Source of the DNA: Bacillus thuringiensis
Lineage (GTDB): Bacteria; Bacillota; Bacilli; Bacillales; Bacillaceae_G
DNA length: 64,000 nucleotides
Direction: 5' to 3'
Assembly: GCF_014932895.1 (NCBI RefSeq)
Contig: NZ_JACYOF010000002.1
Span: forward strand, 744,001-808,000
Part shown: piece after piece, positions 1 to 9,008 of the stretch
How the letters are laid out: each line of letters opens with the position of its first letter
How positions within the stretch are numbered: position 1 is the stretch's first letter
Translations under genes and position numbers: made by a program
The notes under the pieces: model-generated
Seen by the model: the letters and a program-made list of their open reading frames with translations, nothing else
Told to the model about the DNA's origin: nothing
Database searches by the model: none

Positions 1-23
1 CTTTTCCCCCTATATTTAAATGA

Positions 24-533
24 TTATTGAATTAACATAACTTGCTTATCTTGCTTTTTCATACTACGTGTAAATGCTGTTACACCTGTTCTAGCAATTT
101 CTTTCAAACCATATGGACGGAGTAATTCAATTAACGCTTCTACTTTATCCTGCGTACCTGTTACTTGCACAACTATGGAATCCTTTCCAACATCTATTAC
201 AGTGGCTCGAAATGGTTCAATTAAACTATACAATTCCGCCCTTGCTACAGAAGTTGCTACTTTAATAAGGGCAAGCTCTCTAGCAATCATTGCTTCTTCC
301 GTAATATCTGAAACTTTCAGAACATCAATTTGTTTATGAAGTTGTTTAATTAGCTGCTCAACTTGCTGTTCACTTTCAACATGTACAACAATCGTCATCC
401 GCGAAATATCCGATGATTCCGTATGCCCCACTGAGATACTTTCAATATTAAAATGTCTTCGTGTCATAACACCTGTAATTCGGTTTAACACACCACTTTG
501 ATTTCGAACTGTCGCTGTAACAATTCTCTTCAC
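24..533 (-). CDS. ilvN: Acetolactate synthase small (regulatory) subunit
   Basis: This is the 169-residue regulatory subunit of acetohydroxyacid synthase. It binds the IlvB catalytic subunit and mediates valine feedback in the first common step of valine, leucine and isoleucine synthesis. An N-terminal ACT domain (residues about 1-75, beginning [18 protein letters not shown]) is followed by the typical C-terminal domain ending near residue 160. The start is a GTG whose last bases overlap the TGA stop of ilvB (GTGA), so the two subunits are probably translationally coupled. Length is normal for the family. The next gene of the operon, presumably ilvC, would lie beyond the left edge. Confidence 0.95.
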   Translation of the reverse strand: MKRIVTATVRNQSGVLNRITGVMTRRHFNIESISVGHTESSDISRMTIVVHVESEQQVEQLIKQLHKQIDVLKVSDITEEAMIARELALIKVATSVARAELYSLIEPFRATVIDVGKDSIVVQVTGTQDKVEALIELLRPYGLKEIARTGVTAFTRSMKKQDKQVMLIQ

Positions 534-2230
534 CTTTTTTCCACTCCTTCCATTTGGTGAACACCTTTCCCTGGCGCAACCATCGGCATAACCTTCTCAG
601 ATTGAAGTACACGGCAATCAATTACTACTGGCTCTTGTATTTCAATCGCATGTTGTAATTGATTCTTTGCAAGAAGCGGATCATCAATGCGGACGCCTTT
701 TATACCATACGCATTCGCAAGAGCGACGAAATCTGGTTGACATGGCAGTAAAGAATGTGAATATCTTTGATTGTAAAATTCGTCTTGCCATTGTCTTACC
801 ATTCCTAAAGCTTCATTATTCAAAATAAACACTTTAACCGGTAAAGAATGTTCTTTTAATACACCTAATTCTTGTAACGTCATTTGAAATCCAGCATCGC
901 CAACAATTGCAATGACTAGTTCATCTGGCTTTGCAATTTGTGCACCAATTGCTGCCGGAAATCCGAATCCCATCGTTCCTAATCCACCAGAAGTTACCCA
1001 TTTATCTGGATTTTTCAGCGGATAATATTGGGCTGCCCACATTTGATGTTGCCCAACATCTGTTGTTACAATCGCTTCTCCTTTCGTAATTTCATATAGC
1101 ATATCAATCGCGTATTGAGGCCTAATACTTTCAGAAGTTTGTTTGTAAGAGAACGGATACTTTTCCTTTCTACTCTTTAATAAAGAGAGCCATTCATGAT
1201 GGTTTTCTTTCCTTCCTTCTGATTGAAGTAATACTTCTAACGCTAACTTAGCACTCGCAACTATTGGTATTTCAGTCGGTACATTCTTTCCGATTTCTGC
1301 TGGATCAATATCAATATGTGCGACAGTTGCTTCTTTTGCAAAATAAGCTAAATTCCCAGTAAGACGATCATCAAATCTCGCACCTATATTAATCAATAAG
1401 TCACATTCATATAACGCCATATTGGCTGTGTAAGAACCGTGCATTCCTCCCATCCCAAGAAATAGTTCATCATCTGGCGAAAAACCACCAAGACCAAGTA
1501 ATGTATGCACAACAGGAATTTCATATTTACGAGCAAAACTTGTTAATTCTTTCGAAGCTTTCGCATGCAATACACCTGCTCCAGCTAAAATTAACGGTTT
1601 TTTTGAAGTTTCAATTGCCTTTAATAATTTGTTTATTTGGAGTAGATTTGGTTCATAATTCGGGTTATATCCTGGTAAATCCATTTGTACATTACTACAG
1701 CGCTCTCCCTGCTCTACTACCATATCTTTCGGAAGGTCAATAACGACTGGTCCTGGTCTTCCTGTTCTAGCAATATGAAACGCTTCTTTAATAATTCGGG
1801 GTAAGTCGGATGCTTTTCGTACTTGGTAATTATGTTTTGTCACTGGCATTGTAAGCCCCATAATATCCGCTTCTTGGAAGGCATCACTTCCAATTAACGT
1901 TGTTGCTACTTGCCCTGTAAATACAACGAGCGGTAATGAATCAATCATTGCATCCGCTAGACCGGTAATAACATTTGTTGCACCAGGTCCACTCGTTGCA
2001 ATGACAACTCCTGGATTTCCTGTAATTCTTGCATATCCTTCAGCAGCGTGAATGGCCCCTTGCTCGTGCCTCGTTAAAATATGTGGAATTTCACAGTCAT
2101 AGAGTGCATCATATAGAGGTAAAACGGCACCACCCGGGTAACCGAAAATCACTTCTACGCCTTCCTTTTCTAGCGCTTCTAACAATAGCTGTGCACCAGT
2201 TCCCAGTTTCTCTTCCGTTTTTGAAGACAT
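530..2230 (-). CDS. ilvB: Acetolactate synthase large (catalytic) subunit
   Basis: This thiamine-diphosphate enzyme condenses pyruvate with pyruvate or 2-ketobutyrate. The usual three domains are visible: an N-terminal TPP pyrimidine domain with the [13 protein letters not shown] region and the catalytic-type glutamate in the [15 protein letters not shown] segment, a central FAD-type domain, and a C-terminal TPP domain with the GDAGFQM metal-binding motif. The ATG at 2230 ([10 protein letters not shown]) is chosen over an upstream in-frame ATG at 2287. The extra 19 codons would run through the T-box terminator, and a GGGGGC stretch precedes 2230. The 566-residue product is the family size. 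Expression is controlled by the T-box leader directly upstream. Confidence 0.95.
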   Translation of the reverse strand: MSSKTEEKLGTGAQLLLEALEKEGVEVIFGYPGGAVLPLYDALYDCEIPHILTRHEQGAIHAAEGYARITGNPGVVIATSGPGATNVITGLADAMIDSLPLVVFTGQVATTLIGSDAFQEADIMGLTMPVTKHNYQVRKASDLPRIIKEAFHIARTGRPGPVVIDLPKDMVVEQGERCSNVQMDLPGYNPNYEPNLLQINKLLKAIETSKKPLILAGAGVLHAKASKELTSFARKYEIPVVHTLLGLGGFSPDDELFLGMGGMHGSYTANMALYECDLLINIGARFDDRLTGNLAYFAKEATVAHIDIDPAEIGKNVPTEIPIVASAKLALEVLLQSEGRKENHHEWLSLLKSRKEKYPFSYKQTSESIRPQYAIDMLYEITKGEAIVTTDVGQHQMWAAQYYPLKNPDKWVTSGGLGTMGFGFPAAIGAQIAKPDELVIAIVGDAGFQMTLQELGVLKEHSLPVKVFILNNEALGMVRQWQDEFYNQRYSHSLLPCQPDFVALANAYGIKGVRIDDPLLAKNQLQHAIEIQEPVVIDCRVLQSEKVMPMVAPGKGVHQMEGVEKR

Positions 2231-2268
2231 TTTTCTTATAAGCCCCCTTTTTAAAACTTTTATCAATA

Positions 2269-2312
2269 AAAAAAATCCTACGTCCACACTCCAGCTATGT
2301 GCTGAAGGGACG
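2269..2312 (-). terminator. T-box regulated intrinsic terminator
   Basis: On the minus strand CGTCC pairs with GGACG, and inside it TTCAGC pairs with GCTGGA around an ACATA loop, followed by a run of eight U residues (2269-2276). It competes with the antiterminator formed by the T-box bases at 2321-2334. Confidence 0.88.
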
Positions 2313-2525
2313 AAAGATTTCGCGGTACCACCCTTCTTTGCAAGAATACTCTTGCCTCAGTGACTCGGGATGAGTCTAGCTAATAACGGAGCTACCGTCT
2401 AAGCCTAGACAAATGCTTTAGCTTAGCACTCAAGGGCGATGTTCGTCGACGTGAACCATCGGTTTTCAGCAACCACCGACTCTCTGTGAGGCTTCACAAT
2501 CAACTACTCCTCCCTATCAACGCTT
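2269..2525 (-). promoter_or_regulatory. T-box leader of ilvBN
   Basis: On the minus strand the region between ilvE and ilvB carries the canonical T-box AGGGTGGTACCGCG (2321-2334). It is preceded by long Stem I-type structure (AGAGAGTCGG near 2490, GGTTGCTGAAAACC near 2465) and followed by a terminator. T-box leaders sense uncharged tRNA through a specifier codon. An ATC (Ile) triplet in GAACATCGCCC near 2440 is a candidate specifier, but I could not fold the stem and Leu or Val is possible. The leader sits downstream of ilvE, so ilvE is probably not under the same antitermination control as ilvBN. Confidence 0.92.
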
Positions 2526-2545
2526 TTTCGTGTCATATAGAGTTA

Positions 2546-3442
2546 TTATCCAATTTTATTTTCTTCGTAAATTTTCTCTCCATCTTCTACAACTAATTTA
2601 CGGAATTCTTCTAATAAATGATTCGTATGTGGTCCAGTTTTCCCTAATCCAATCGTCCTACCATCTACTGTCGTAACAGCAATAACTTCAGCAGCTGTTC
2701 CTGTTAAAAATACTTCATCAGCTACATATACATCATGTCTTGTAAATAACTCTTCTCTTACGTCATACCCCAGTTTTTCGCCGATTTCTAAAATCGCGTT
2801 TCGTGTAATACCTTCTAACGCTCCAGCAGAACTTGGTGGTGTAATTAATTTATTTCCTTTTACAATAAACACATTATCGCCAGAACCTTCAGCTACGTAT
2901 CCTTGATCATTTAACATAAGTGCTTCTTGTACTCCAGCTAGTTTCGCTTCAATGCGAACTAAAATATTGTTTAAGTAATTTAAAGATTTTACTTGAGGGG
3001 ATAAAACATCTGGTCGATTTCGGCGTGTTGCAACTGTTACAACCGGAATCCCTTTTTCGTAATATTCTTGTGGGAATAAAGATAATTGTTCTGCAATTAC
3101 TACTACATTCGGTTTTTTACAAGAATCCGGATCTAATCCAAGATTTCCTGCTCCCCTTGATACAACAAGGCGAATATATCCATTAGATAATTTATTTTGT
3201 CGAATCGTCTCAACAACAATATTCGTTACTTCATCTAACGAATATGGAATGTCTAACATGATGGATTTCGCTGATTCATATAACCGGACAAGATGCTCTC
3301 TCAAACGGAAAACATTACCGCTATAAACTCTAATTCCTTCAAATACTCCATCGCCATATAAATAGCCATGATCATATACTGAAACTTTTGCTTCATCTTT
3401 TGGAACAAATTCTCCATTTAAGAAAATCCATTGCTCGTTCAC
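2546..3442 (-). CDS. ilvE: Branched-chain amino acid aminotransferase
   Basis: A 298-residue class IV PLP aminotransferase that makes the last step of Ile, Leu and Val synthesis. Visible hallmarks are the N-terminal WIFLNGEFVPKDEAKVSVYDHG, the GVFEGIRVY segment, the PLP lysine in PQVKSLNYLN (about residue 153), and EGSGDNVF plus GITRNAIL in the C-terminal half. It lies immediately upstream of the T-box and ilvBN in the same direction. A CodY-like box about 75 bp upstream suggests nutritional repression. Confidence 0.94.
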   Translation of the reverse strand: MNEQWIFLNGEFVPKDEAKVSVYDHGYLYGDGVFEGIRVYSGNVFRLREHLVRLYESAKSIMLDIPYSLDEVTNIVVETIRQNKLSNGYIRLVVSRGAGNLGLDPDSCKKPNVVVIAEQLSLFPQEYYEKGIPVVTVATRRNRPDVLSPQVKSLNYLNNILVRIEAKLAGVQEALMLNDQGYVAEGSGDNVFIVKGNKLITPPSSAGALEGITRNAILEIGEKLGYDVREELFTRHDVYVADEVFLTGTAAEVIAVTTVDGRTIGLGKTGPHTNHLLEEFRKLVVEDGEKIYEENKIG

Positions 3443-3516
3443 TGGAAAGCGCCTCCTATGTTCTATGAATTTTTTATTGTTTCCTAGTTTACTCTCCTTT
3501 CTAAATAAATCAAGTG

Positions 3517-3531
3517 AATTTTTAGAAAATT
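3517..3531 (-). promoter_or_regulatory. Putative CodY box upstream of ilvE
   Basis: AATTTTTAGAAAATT matches the CodY consensus AATTTTCWGAAAATT at 14 of 15 positions. CodY represses branched-chain amino acid synthesis in Bacilli, and the site lies 75 bp upstream of the ilvE start. The match is seen in the sequence; binding is inferred. Confidence 0.7.
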
Positions 3532-3581
3532 TATAATTTTTATTCGTACGTACATCTTTAATTATATTGATTTAACAACAT

Positions 3582-3595
3582 TGTTAACGTTTACA
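3582..3595. promoter_or_regulatory. cre-like (CcpA) site upstream of ilvE
   Basis: TGTTAACGTTTACA fits the catabolite-responsive element pattern TGWNANCGNTNWCA at every constrained position. CcpA activates ilv expression in B. subtilis, so a site about 140 bp upstream of ilvE is plausible. The rest of the 3443-3857 gap is AT-rich and shows no convincing gene. Confidence 0.55.
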
Positions 3596-3857
3596 AAAAG
3601 TCAAAAAATTTTTTTGGCCAATTTTCACTAAAAAAATATTTGTTTAAAAGAAGGATTTTCGCCAATTGATACGAATCTATTGTATTCAATAAACGGACGT
3701 CCGATTTTATAAATTCGGTAATATACAACGACTTTTGGTGAAAAAGGGGGAAAATAACAAAAATAACGCTGTCTAAAAATAACATTCATATTTTTCATTT
3801 CGTAATCATAATCCTATTTTTAAAAAACAATTTGTCAAAATGAAGGAGGAAATAAAT

Positions 3858-4097
3858 ATGGCGTGTGTACAAATTAAAGGAACGAGACAAGAGGTTGTAG
3901 AAATGCTGCAATTATTTGATCTAATGGATACGAAAGGTTTTTGTAAATTCGATAATTATGTAGAGGTAGAACCAAATAGTAAAGAACATAACAACTTTAT
4001 CGCTTCAATCGACATTCAATCTAACAATACTCCAGCCCAAGATACATTAAATGATCAATTCGTTAGCCAAATGCTGACTGGTGTATATAACGACTAA
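3858..4097 (+). CDS. Small conserved protein, possibly DUF3970/YvzF-like
   Basis: A 79-residue soluble protein starting at the ATG preceded by a perfect GAAGGAGGAA Shine-Dalgarno at 3842-3850. An in-frame ATG at 3840 lies inside the ribosome site and is rejected. The N-terminal half (MACVQIKGTRQEVVEMLQLF) resembles small Bacillus proteins with a short beta-alpha unit, possibly the DUF3970 group. The C-terminal half is polar and probably disordered. Function is unknown. It is followed by the ykuS-like gene in the same direction, 84 bp downstream. Confidence 0.75.
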   Translation: MACVQIKGTRQEVVEMLQLFDLMDTKGFCKFDNYVEVEPNSKEHNNFIASIDIQSNNTPAQDTLNDQFVSQMLTGVYND

Positions 4098-4181
4098 ATG
4101 CATAAACTCTCCTACCATCTTTTCATAATATATGCTAAAAACTTGAGCATACTAGCAACTAGATGGTAGGAGGTGAGAATT

Positions 4182-4421
4182 ATGGCTAAAATCGGTGTTG
4201 AGAACTCTTTAACAGATGTCCAGCAAGCTCTTCAACAACAAGGGCACGAAGTCGTTACACTTAACTCAGAAAATGATGCACAAGGATGCGATTGTTGTGT
4301 TGTAACTGGGCAAGATTCTAATATGATGGGCATTGCAGATACATCAATAAAAGGATCGGTAATTAACGCACACGGTTTAACAACGGATGAAATTTGTCAA
4401 CAAGTTGAGAACCGTGTTTAA
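4182..4421 (+). CDS. ykuS: UPF0180 family protein YkuS
   Basis: A 79-residue protein that closely follows B. subtilis Yku[16 protein letters not shown], a [11 protein letters not shown] segment with CxCC, and a C-terminal [12 protein letters not shown] helix. The ATG at 4182 follows TAGGAGGTGAG with ideal spacing. Function is not established; members are short single-domain proteins of endospore formers. A strong terminator follows. Confidence 0.88.
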   Translation: MAKIGVENSLTDVQQALQQQGHEVVTLNSENDAQGCDCCVVTGQDSNMMGIADTSIKGSVINAHGLTTDEICQQVENRV

Positions 4422-4458
4422 AAAGCTTTTTCTTTTTACAGGATAACGTACAAAAAGA

Positions 4459-4493
4459 AAGAGGACCCCTTCTGAAAAGGAGTCCTCTTTTTT
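4459..4493 (+). terminator. Intrinsic terminator after ykuS
   Basis: AAGAGGAC and its complement GTCCTCTT form a GC-rich stem around CCCTTCTGAAAAGGA, followed by six T residues. Confidence 0.88.
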
Positions 4494-4803
4494 ATATTCA
4501 CCTAACGGGAAAGTAACATATACTGGATGAAAGCCCTACCTCTCTCTCATCATTACGGTTCCACTGACCGCTCCTTGATTCACTAGTATACATATAAAGC
4601 TCACAAATACAATTTATAGGGTTTGTTCACAAAAGTTGTTAGTAAGATTACCCGATCTTTCGCAAACTTTTCATATTATATTCATAAGAGTTATTTACTT
4701 TACACTAGCTGTAACCGAGACACGAATTAAAATTATAACACCAACAAAACAACTTGTCAACACTTTTTATAAATTAAAAACAGACAATAACGGTTTGTCT
4801 GTT
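4494..4803. other. Intergenic stretch with no supported gene
   Basis: About 310 bp between the ykuS terminator and a tiny membrane-protein gene. It is AT-rich on the right half. Open frames here lack a ribosome site, and I see no structured RNA motif I recognise. Confidence 0.5.
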
Positions 4804-4893
4804 TTAGAATGGAGCTTTTTCTTTTATTACATATACAACAAAGCCACTTACTAACATAAATAAGCCAACTACTAAGTTTTTGATATTAATCAT
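4804..4893 (-). CDS. Predicted 29-residue single-pass membrane protein
   Basis: On the minus strand an ATG at 4893 follows GGGAGAGG with about 6 bp spacing. It encodes MINIKNLVVGLFMLVSG, then FVVYVIKEKAPF and a stop. One hydrophobic helix of about 17 residues is followed by a short basic tail (KEK), the usual layout of small inner-membrane proteins. The gene is too short for standard callers. I do not recognise the family. Confidence 0.6.
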   Translation of the reverse strand: MINIKNLVVGLFMLVSGFVVYVIKEKAPF

Positions 4894-5001
4894 AAATACC
4901 TCTCCCTTATTTCACACATCATATATATTTACATTTCAATTATTCCGATCATCCTAAAGCGCACTTTTTCTAATATATCACAATTCCTAAAAAATGCAAG
5001 T

Positions 5002-5409
5002 TCACTTCCGACGACCATTTACAAATTTATCCACAGTGCTTGGTACAGTATTTAAAGCTTTCTCAATTAAATGTGTACTACTATTGAGATGCAAGACTTG
5101 TACACCATTAGAACCAACTACTAAAAAAGCAACTGGACTAATAGAAACCCCAGCACCACTTCCGCCTCCAAATGGATGCCCTTGCTTGTTCTCTTTATGC
5201 TGACCTTGTCCGCCATTATGTTTTTCAGTAGTGAAATCTCCTTTGAAATCACTTCCACCAGCTCCAAAACCAAAAGCCACTTGAGATACTGTTAATACTA
5301 CATTTCCGTCCGCTGTTGAAACTGGACTTCCAACAATCGTATTTACATCTACCATCTCTTTTAAATTTGTCATTGCTGTTTTCATTAAATTTTCAATTGG
5401 ATGTTCCAT
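5002..5409 (-). CDS. GerW/YtfJ-family spore protein
   Basis: A 135-residue protein of the sporulation YtfJ (GerW) family. It has the N-terminal HPIENLMKTAMTNLKEMVDVNTIVG, the central GFGAGGSDF, a glycine-rich FGGGSGAGVSISPVAFLVV block and the C-terminal LIEKALNTVPSTVDKF helix. GerW in B. subtilis is needed for normal germination with some nutrients. The HPFGGG segment after a His/Gly/Lys-rich linker (residues about 60-80) is typical. It stands alone, divergent from the next gene. There may be a second family member elsewhere in the genome, so no symbol is assigned. Confidence 0.88.
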   Translation of the reverse strand: MEHPIENLMKTAMTNLKEMVDVNTIVGSPVSTADGNVVLTVSQVAFGFGAGGSDFKGDFTTEKHNGGQGQHKENKQGHPFGGGSGAGVSISPVAFLVVGSNGVQVLHLNSSTHLIEKALNTVPSTVDKFVNGRRK

Positions 5410-5599
5410 TATGTACTACACCCTTTCCTCATTATTCCTTTTTATACTTTCCAAAATAGAGGAAGTCATACTAACTTTTCCTATTTCAAAAAAACAATTT
5501 CCATCTTTTAAATGGATATTACTCCCTGCACACCCTCGGATAAAAAAGAAAAAGAGATACATACTACTATTGAACCTCGTTATGAAAGGAGTCATGACT

Positions 5600-5965
5600 T
5601 TGACTGAGAAATTTGATGATTATAAAAGAAGAGATAGAATAGATAGTGACTATAAAGAAGAATATGCAGCTGAAGTTGCACCACAGCGTATTGATTATGA
5701 TTACGATGATAAAGACGACAAAGATAACGTAAAATCATCTGCCGCTGGGTCAACTGCTGGTTTCATTGCTCTTGCCTTATCTATTTTATCACTCTTCACC
5801 TTCCCAACACTATTTGGTCTTGTTTCTGTTTTACTCGGTATTTACGCTTATAATCGCGGAGCTACTGTAACTGGTGGTATCGCTGCGATTGTCGGCGGAA
5901 TTGCAGCACTTATCGCGATTTTATTCCGAGTAGCTCTGATTGGCTTATTGTTCTCTCTTTTTTAA
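5600..5965 (+). CDS. DUF4190-like two-helix membrane protein
   Basis: About 121 residues. The best start is the TTG at 5600, eight bases after AAAGGAG (5585-5591). ATGs at 5582 and 5594 overlap that site. The N-terminal 50 residues are highly charged (KFDDYKRRDRIDSDYKEEYAAE, continuing DYDYDDKDDKD). The C-terminal 70 residues hold two or three transmembrane helices with GFIALALSILSLF, LVSVLLGIYAY and a GGIAAIVGGIAALIAI glycine/alanine stretch. This is the layout of DUF4190-type proteins; the role is unknown. Confidence 0.72.
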   Translation: MTEKFDDYKRRDRIDSDYKEEYAAEVAPQRIDYDYDDKDDKDNVKSSAAGSTAGFIALALSILSLFTFPTLFGLVSVLLGIYAYNRGATVTGGIAAIVGGIAALIAILFRVALIGLLFSLF

Positions 5966-5972
5966 AAAGAAA

Positions 5973-6001
5973 AAGGTATCTCGCTTTATGCGAGATACCT
6001 T
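5973..6001. terminator. Bidirectional terminator
   Basis: AAGGTATCTCG/CGAGATACCTT forms a perfect 11-bp stem with a TTTATG loop and A/T runs outside. It serves the membrane-protein gene on the plus strand and overlaps the stop codon of the potassium transporter on the minus strand. Confidence 0.85.
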
Positions 6002-7343
6002 ATCCTGTAAATACATCTTCCGATGGATATTTTATTTTTTGTTTTGCCGGTCGTGCCAAAGAAAACACAAGTGTTAACGGTCCAATTAATCCACAAAACA
6101 TAACAAACATAATGATACATTTTCCAAGCGCTGATAACTTTGCAGTAATCCCCATTGTTAATCCAACTGTACCAAACGCGGAAATCGTTTCAAATAATAA
6201 TTGAATGAAGCTGAAATTCTCTGTAAGCATTAATACAAATACAGCTGTAAAAATAAGGATTTGGCTGGCTATGACAATCGCCAGAGCTCTCGTTACTGTC
6301 GACATTTTAATAGTGCGCTGAAATAAAACAAAGTCCTCTTTCTTTCTAAAGAAAGAAATTACAGATGTAATTAAAATAACAAAGGTCGTTAATTTAATTC
6401 CCCCACCCGTTGATACACTCCCTGCACCAATAAACATTAAAACCATTGTAAATAGTATTGATGATTCCTCCATTCCCCCATAATCAACTGTATTAAATCC
6501 AGCTGTTCGGGGTGTAATACCTTGGAAGAAAGAAGCCCATAACTTTTCATTTAAAGGTAAGTTCCCTAATGTTTTCACATTATTATATTCCAATACAAAG
6601 ATCACAATCATCGCTATAACGTTTAGTGCTACTGTTCCAACAATCATTATTTTAGAATGAAGCGATAGTTTTCGAAAACTACGACTATACCATATATCAA
6701 TTAATACGGTAAAACCAAGTCCTCCTATTACAATTAAAGAGCAAATTCCAATATTAATAATAGGATCTCCTACATACCTTGTTAAATTATCCGGCCAAAG
6801 AGCAAAGCCAGCATTATTATAGGATGCAATTACATGGAAAATACTATAGTATAAACCTTTTCCAAAACCAAACTCTGGAATAAAGCGAATTGATAAAAAA
6901 ATAACTCCAATAAGCTCAATACAAATAGAAAAAATAAAAACTCGTTTCACTAATTTTACAAGACCACCTATATTTGTTTGATTAAATGCTTCTCCAATTA
7001 GTAATCGGTGGCGCAAGCCAATTTTTTTACCTAATACCCAGACAATTAAAATGGCAATCGTCATAAGACCTAGACCACCTGTTTGAATTAAAAACATAAT
7101 AACAATTTCACCAAACATCGTAAATGTACTTGCAGTATCTACTACTCCTAAACCCGTTACAGTCGCTGCCGACGTTGCTGTAAAAAAAGCATCTACCCAA
7201 CTAATATGTACTTTCGTTGCGAATGGTAACTTTAATAACAAACCTCCAACCACAATTAAGCAAAAAAAACCTAACGCTAATATTTGTGGTGGGTTTAATC
7301 GTATAAAACGATTGTAAAGCCCTTGTCTTTTTGTTACTTCCAT
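6000..7343 (-). CDS. Ktr/Trk-type potassium uptake channel subunit
   Basis: A 447-residue SKT-superfamily protein of the KtrB/KtrD type, which forms the K+ path and works with a cytoplasmic RCK subunit (KtrA/C). The four pore loops are visible: SAATVTGLGV, SYNNAGFAL, TPRTAGFNTVDYGG and SAFGTVGLTMGIT, each separated by two transmembrane helices. The ATG at 7343 is chosen because it follows AAGGGAG. An upstream in-frame ATG at 7382 has no ribosome site. No RCK gene is adjacent, which favours a KtrD-like stand-alone subunit. Confidence 0.9.
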   Translation of the reverse strand: MEVTKRQGLYNRFIRLNPPQILALGFFCLIVVGGLLLKLPFATKVHISWVDAFFTATSAATVTGLGVVDTASTFTMFGEIVIMFLIQTGGLGLMTIAILIVWVLGKKIGLRHRLLIGEAFNQTNIGGLVKLVKRVFIFSICIELIGVIFLSIRFIPEFGFGKGLYYSIFHVIASYNNAGFALWPDNLTRYVGDPIINIGICSLIVIGGLGFTVLIDIWYSRSFRKLSLHSKIMIVGTVALNVIAMIVIFVLEYNNVKTLGNLPLNEKLWASFFQGITPRTAGFNTVDYGGMEESSILFTMVLMFIGAGSVSTGGGIKLTTFVILITSVISFFRKKEDFVLFQRTIKMSTVTRALAIVIASQILIFTAVFVLMLTENFSFIQLLFETISAFGTVGLTMGITAKLSALGKCIIMFVMFCGLIGPLTLVFSLARPAKQKIKYPSEDVFTG

Positions 7344-7597
7344 ATCACTAACTCCCTTGATAAAGTGAAGCTTTCCCCTCATAAATAAAAGGCTTTTTAA
7401 GAGCCCTCAAATTGTTGGGATAAACCTTATATTCTTATAATATAGTTGAGCATAATCTTTTTTTTTATAGATTTCAACTTTTTTTTATATTCGGACTTCA
7501 TTTCATTTTATAACAGGAAACTTTCTATTCTATCCCTTCTTACTCTACAACTCTTGCAACAATAATTTCATATGTACTATTTTTCAAATCCCCATAC

Positions 7598-8412
7598 CTT
7601 TCACTCTATGTTCACACGGGGGTCACATCCACCTTTTATAGTATACGTATCGGAGCTGTTCAAAGACATTCCCCAGTGTCTTTGAACAGCTTTCCATCCC
7701 TAATTAAATTGACATAAATTGTCCCCTTCCTTTGACCATCTCATATGTGATGGTCTTATTTTTTTGTTTTCTTTTTCTTCTTACTTAAAACTCCCTCTCT
7801 CTTTCACTCTATGTTCACACGGGGGTCACATCCACCTTTTATAGTATACATATCGAAGCTGTTCCTCCCTAATTTATAAGACATTCCCCAGTGTCTTTGA
7901 ACAGCTTTCCATCCCTAATTAAATTGACATAAATTGTCCCCTTCCTTTGACCATCTTATATGTGATGGTCTTATTTTTTTGTTTTTTTCCTCTTACTTAA
8001 AACTTCCTCTCTCTTTCACTCTATTTTCACATGAGGGTCACATCTACCTTTTATAGTATATGTATCGAAGCTGTTCCTCCCTAATTTATAAGACATTCCC
8101 CAGTGTCTTTGAATAGCTTCCATCCCTAATTAAATTGACATAAATTGTCCCCTTCCTTTGACCATCTTATATGTGATGGTCTTATTTTTTTGTTTTCTTT
8201 TTCTTCTTACTTAAAACTTCCTCTCTCTTTCACTCTATGTTCACATGAGGGTCACATCTACCTTTTATAGTATATGTATCGAAGCTGTTCCTCCCTAATT
8301 TATAAGACATTCCCCAGTGTCTTTGAATAGCTTCCATCCCTAATTAAATTGACATAAATTGTCCCCTTCCCTTGACCATCTTTTATATGATGGTCTTATT
8401 TTTTATTTTCTT
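7598..8412. repeat. Four tandem copies of a 203-214 bp repeat
   Basis: Copies begin with CTTTCACTCTAT at 7598, 7801, 8013 and 8227; the last decays after about 8412. Every copy contains TTCACAnGnGGGTCACAT, TATAGTATA, GACATTCCCCAGTGTCTTTGA, CTAATTAAATTGACATAAA, the inverted repeat GACCATCTnATATGTGATGGTC and a T-rich tail. Copies 3 and 4 are most alike. Copy 1 differs in having an uninterrupted 15-bp stem at 7654-7691, while copies 2-4 carry an insert CTCCCTAATTTATA in the left arm. No reading frame spans the units. This fills the gap between the K+ transporter and a truncated symporter gene. I do not recognise the element. Confidence 0.9.
7654..7691. repeat. Perfect 15-bp inverted repeat in repeat copy 1
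   Basis: AGCTGTTCAAAGACA and TGTCTTTGAACAGCT pair perfectly around TTCCCCAG. In the other three units the left arm is broken by a 12-14 bp insertion, and in units 3 and 4 the right arm also has a substitution (GAATAGC). Confidence 0.85.
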
Positions 8413-8556
8413 ATCCCTATTTTTCAACATAAATGCCTGTTTCACAAATCCATAAAAACAACATTATTCACCCTTATTTCTATTTCAGAAAAACATTTTT
8501 CTGTTAACAATTCCCGTAATAAATTGTTTTTTTAGGTTTTTCAGTATAATCGCATT

Positions 8557-8970
8557 ATGAAGAAATTATATACGAATACTTGGAATCATAAAGCGATAAG
8601 CTCTTTTGTACAACCACTAGGTGCAACAATTAATATGGATGGTACTGCTATTATGCAAAGTGTAGCAACTGTATTTATTGCACAAGTATACGGCGTTGAA
8701 CTTACATTAGCACAATTAGCTATGGTCGTATTAACTGCTGTATTAGCTAGTATCGGTACTGCTGGTGTACCAGGTGTTGAACTTGTAATGCTTACGATGG
8801 TTTTAAATCAAGTAAATCTACCGATAGAAGGTATCGCTTTAATTATCGGTATTGACCGCATTCTAGATATGTCTAGGACTGCTGTAAATATTTCCGGTGA
8901 TGCAATTTGCGCAATGATTGTTGCAAAATCAGAAGAAAAATATAATACTAATCAATCTGCAGCATCTTAA
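8557..8970 (+). pseudogene. C-terminal remnant of a dicarboxylate/glutamate cation symporter (SDF family)
   Basis: The reading frame encodes about 125 residues that match only the C-terminal third of GltP/GltT/DctA symporters: [17 protein letters not shown] (hairpin 2 and the NMDGT cation/substrate motif), [13 protein letters not shown], and the terminal [19 protein letters not shown] motif. A functional protein is about 400-430 residues. The first 12 residues do not look homologous, and no further symporter frame exists upstream, where the tandem repeats begin. The 5' two-thirds have therefore been lost. The remaining frame is intact, which suggests a recent deletion or expression as a small membrane fragment. 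Confidence 0.88.
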
Positions 8971-8971
8971 A

Positions 8972-9008
8972 TCAAAAAAGGGAGTGATGAATTTCACTCC
9001 TTTTTTGA
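8972..9008. terminator. Bidirectional terminator
   Basis: AAAAAAGGGAGTGA pairs with TCACTCCTTTTTT around TGAATT. It serves the symporter remnant on the plus strand and the small spore-like gene on the minus strand, whose stop codon lies in the stem. Confidence 0.87.

Noticed and set aside
3591-3785. 64-codon frame upstream of ilvE
   Set aside because: Lies in the regulatory region with cre-like site, no ribosome site and random-looking product.
7690-7760. TTGACA inside each tandem unit as a promoter
   Set aside because: No -10 element lies 16-18 bp downstream in any copy, and no gene follows within the array.
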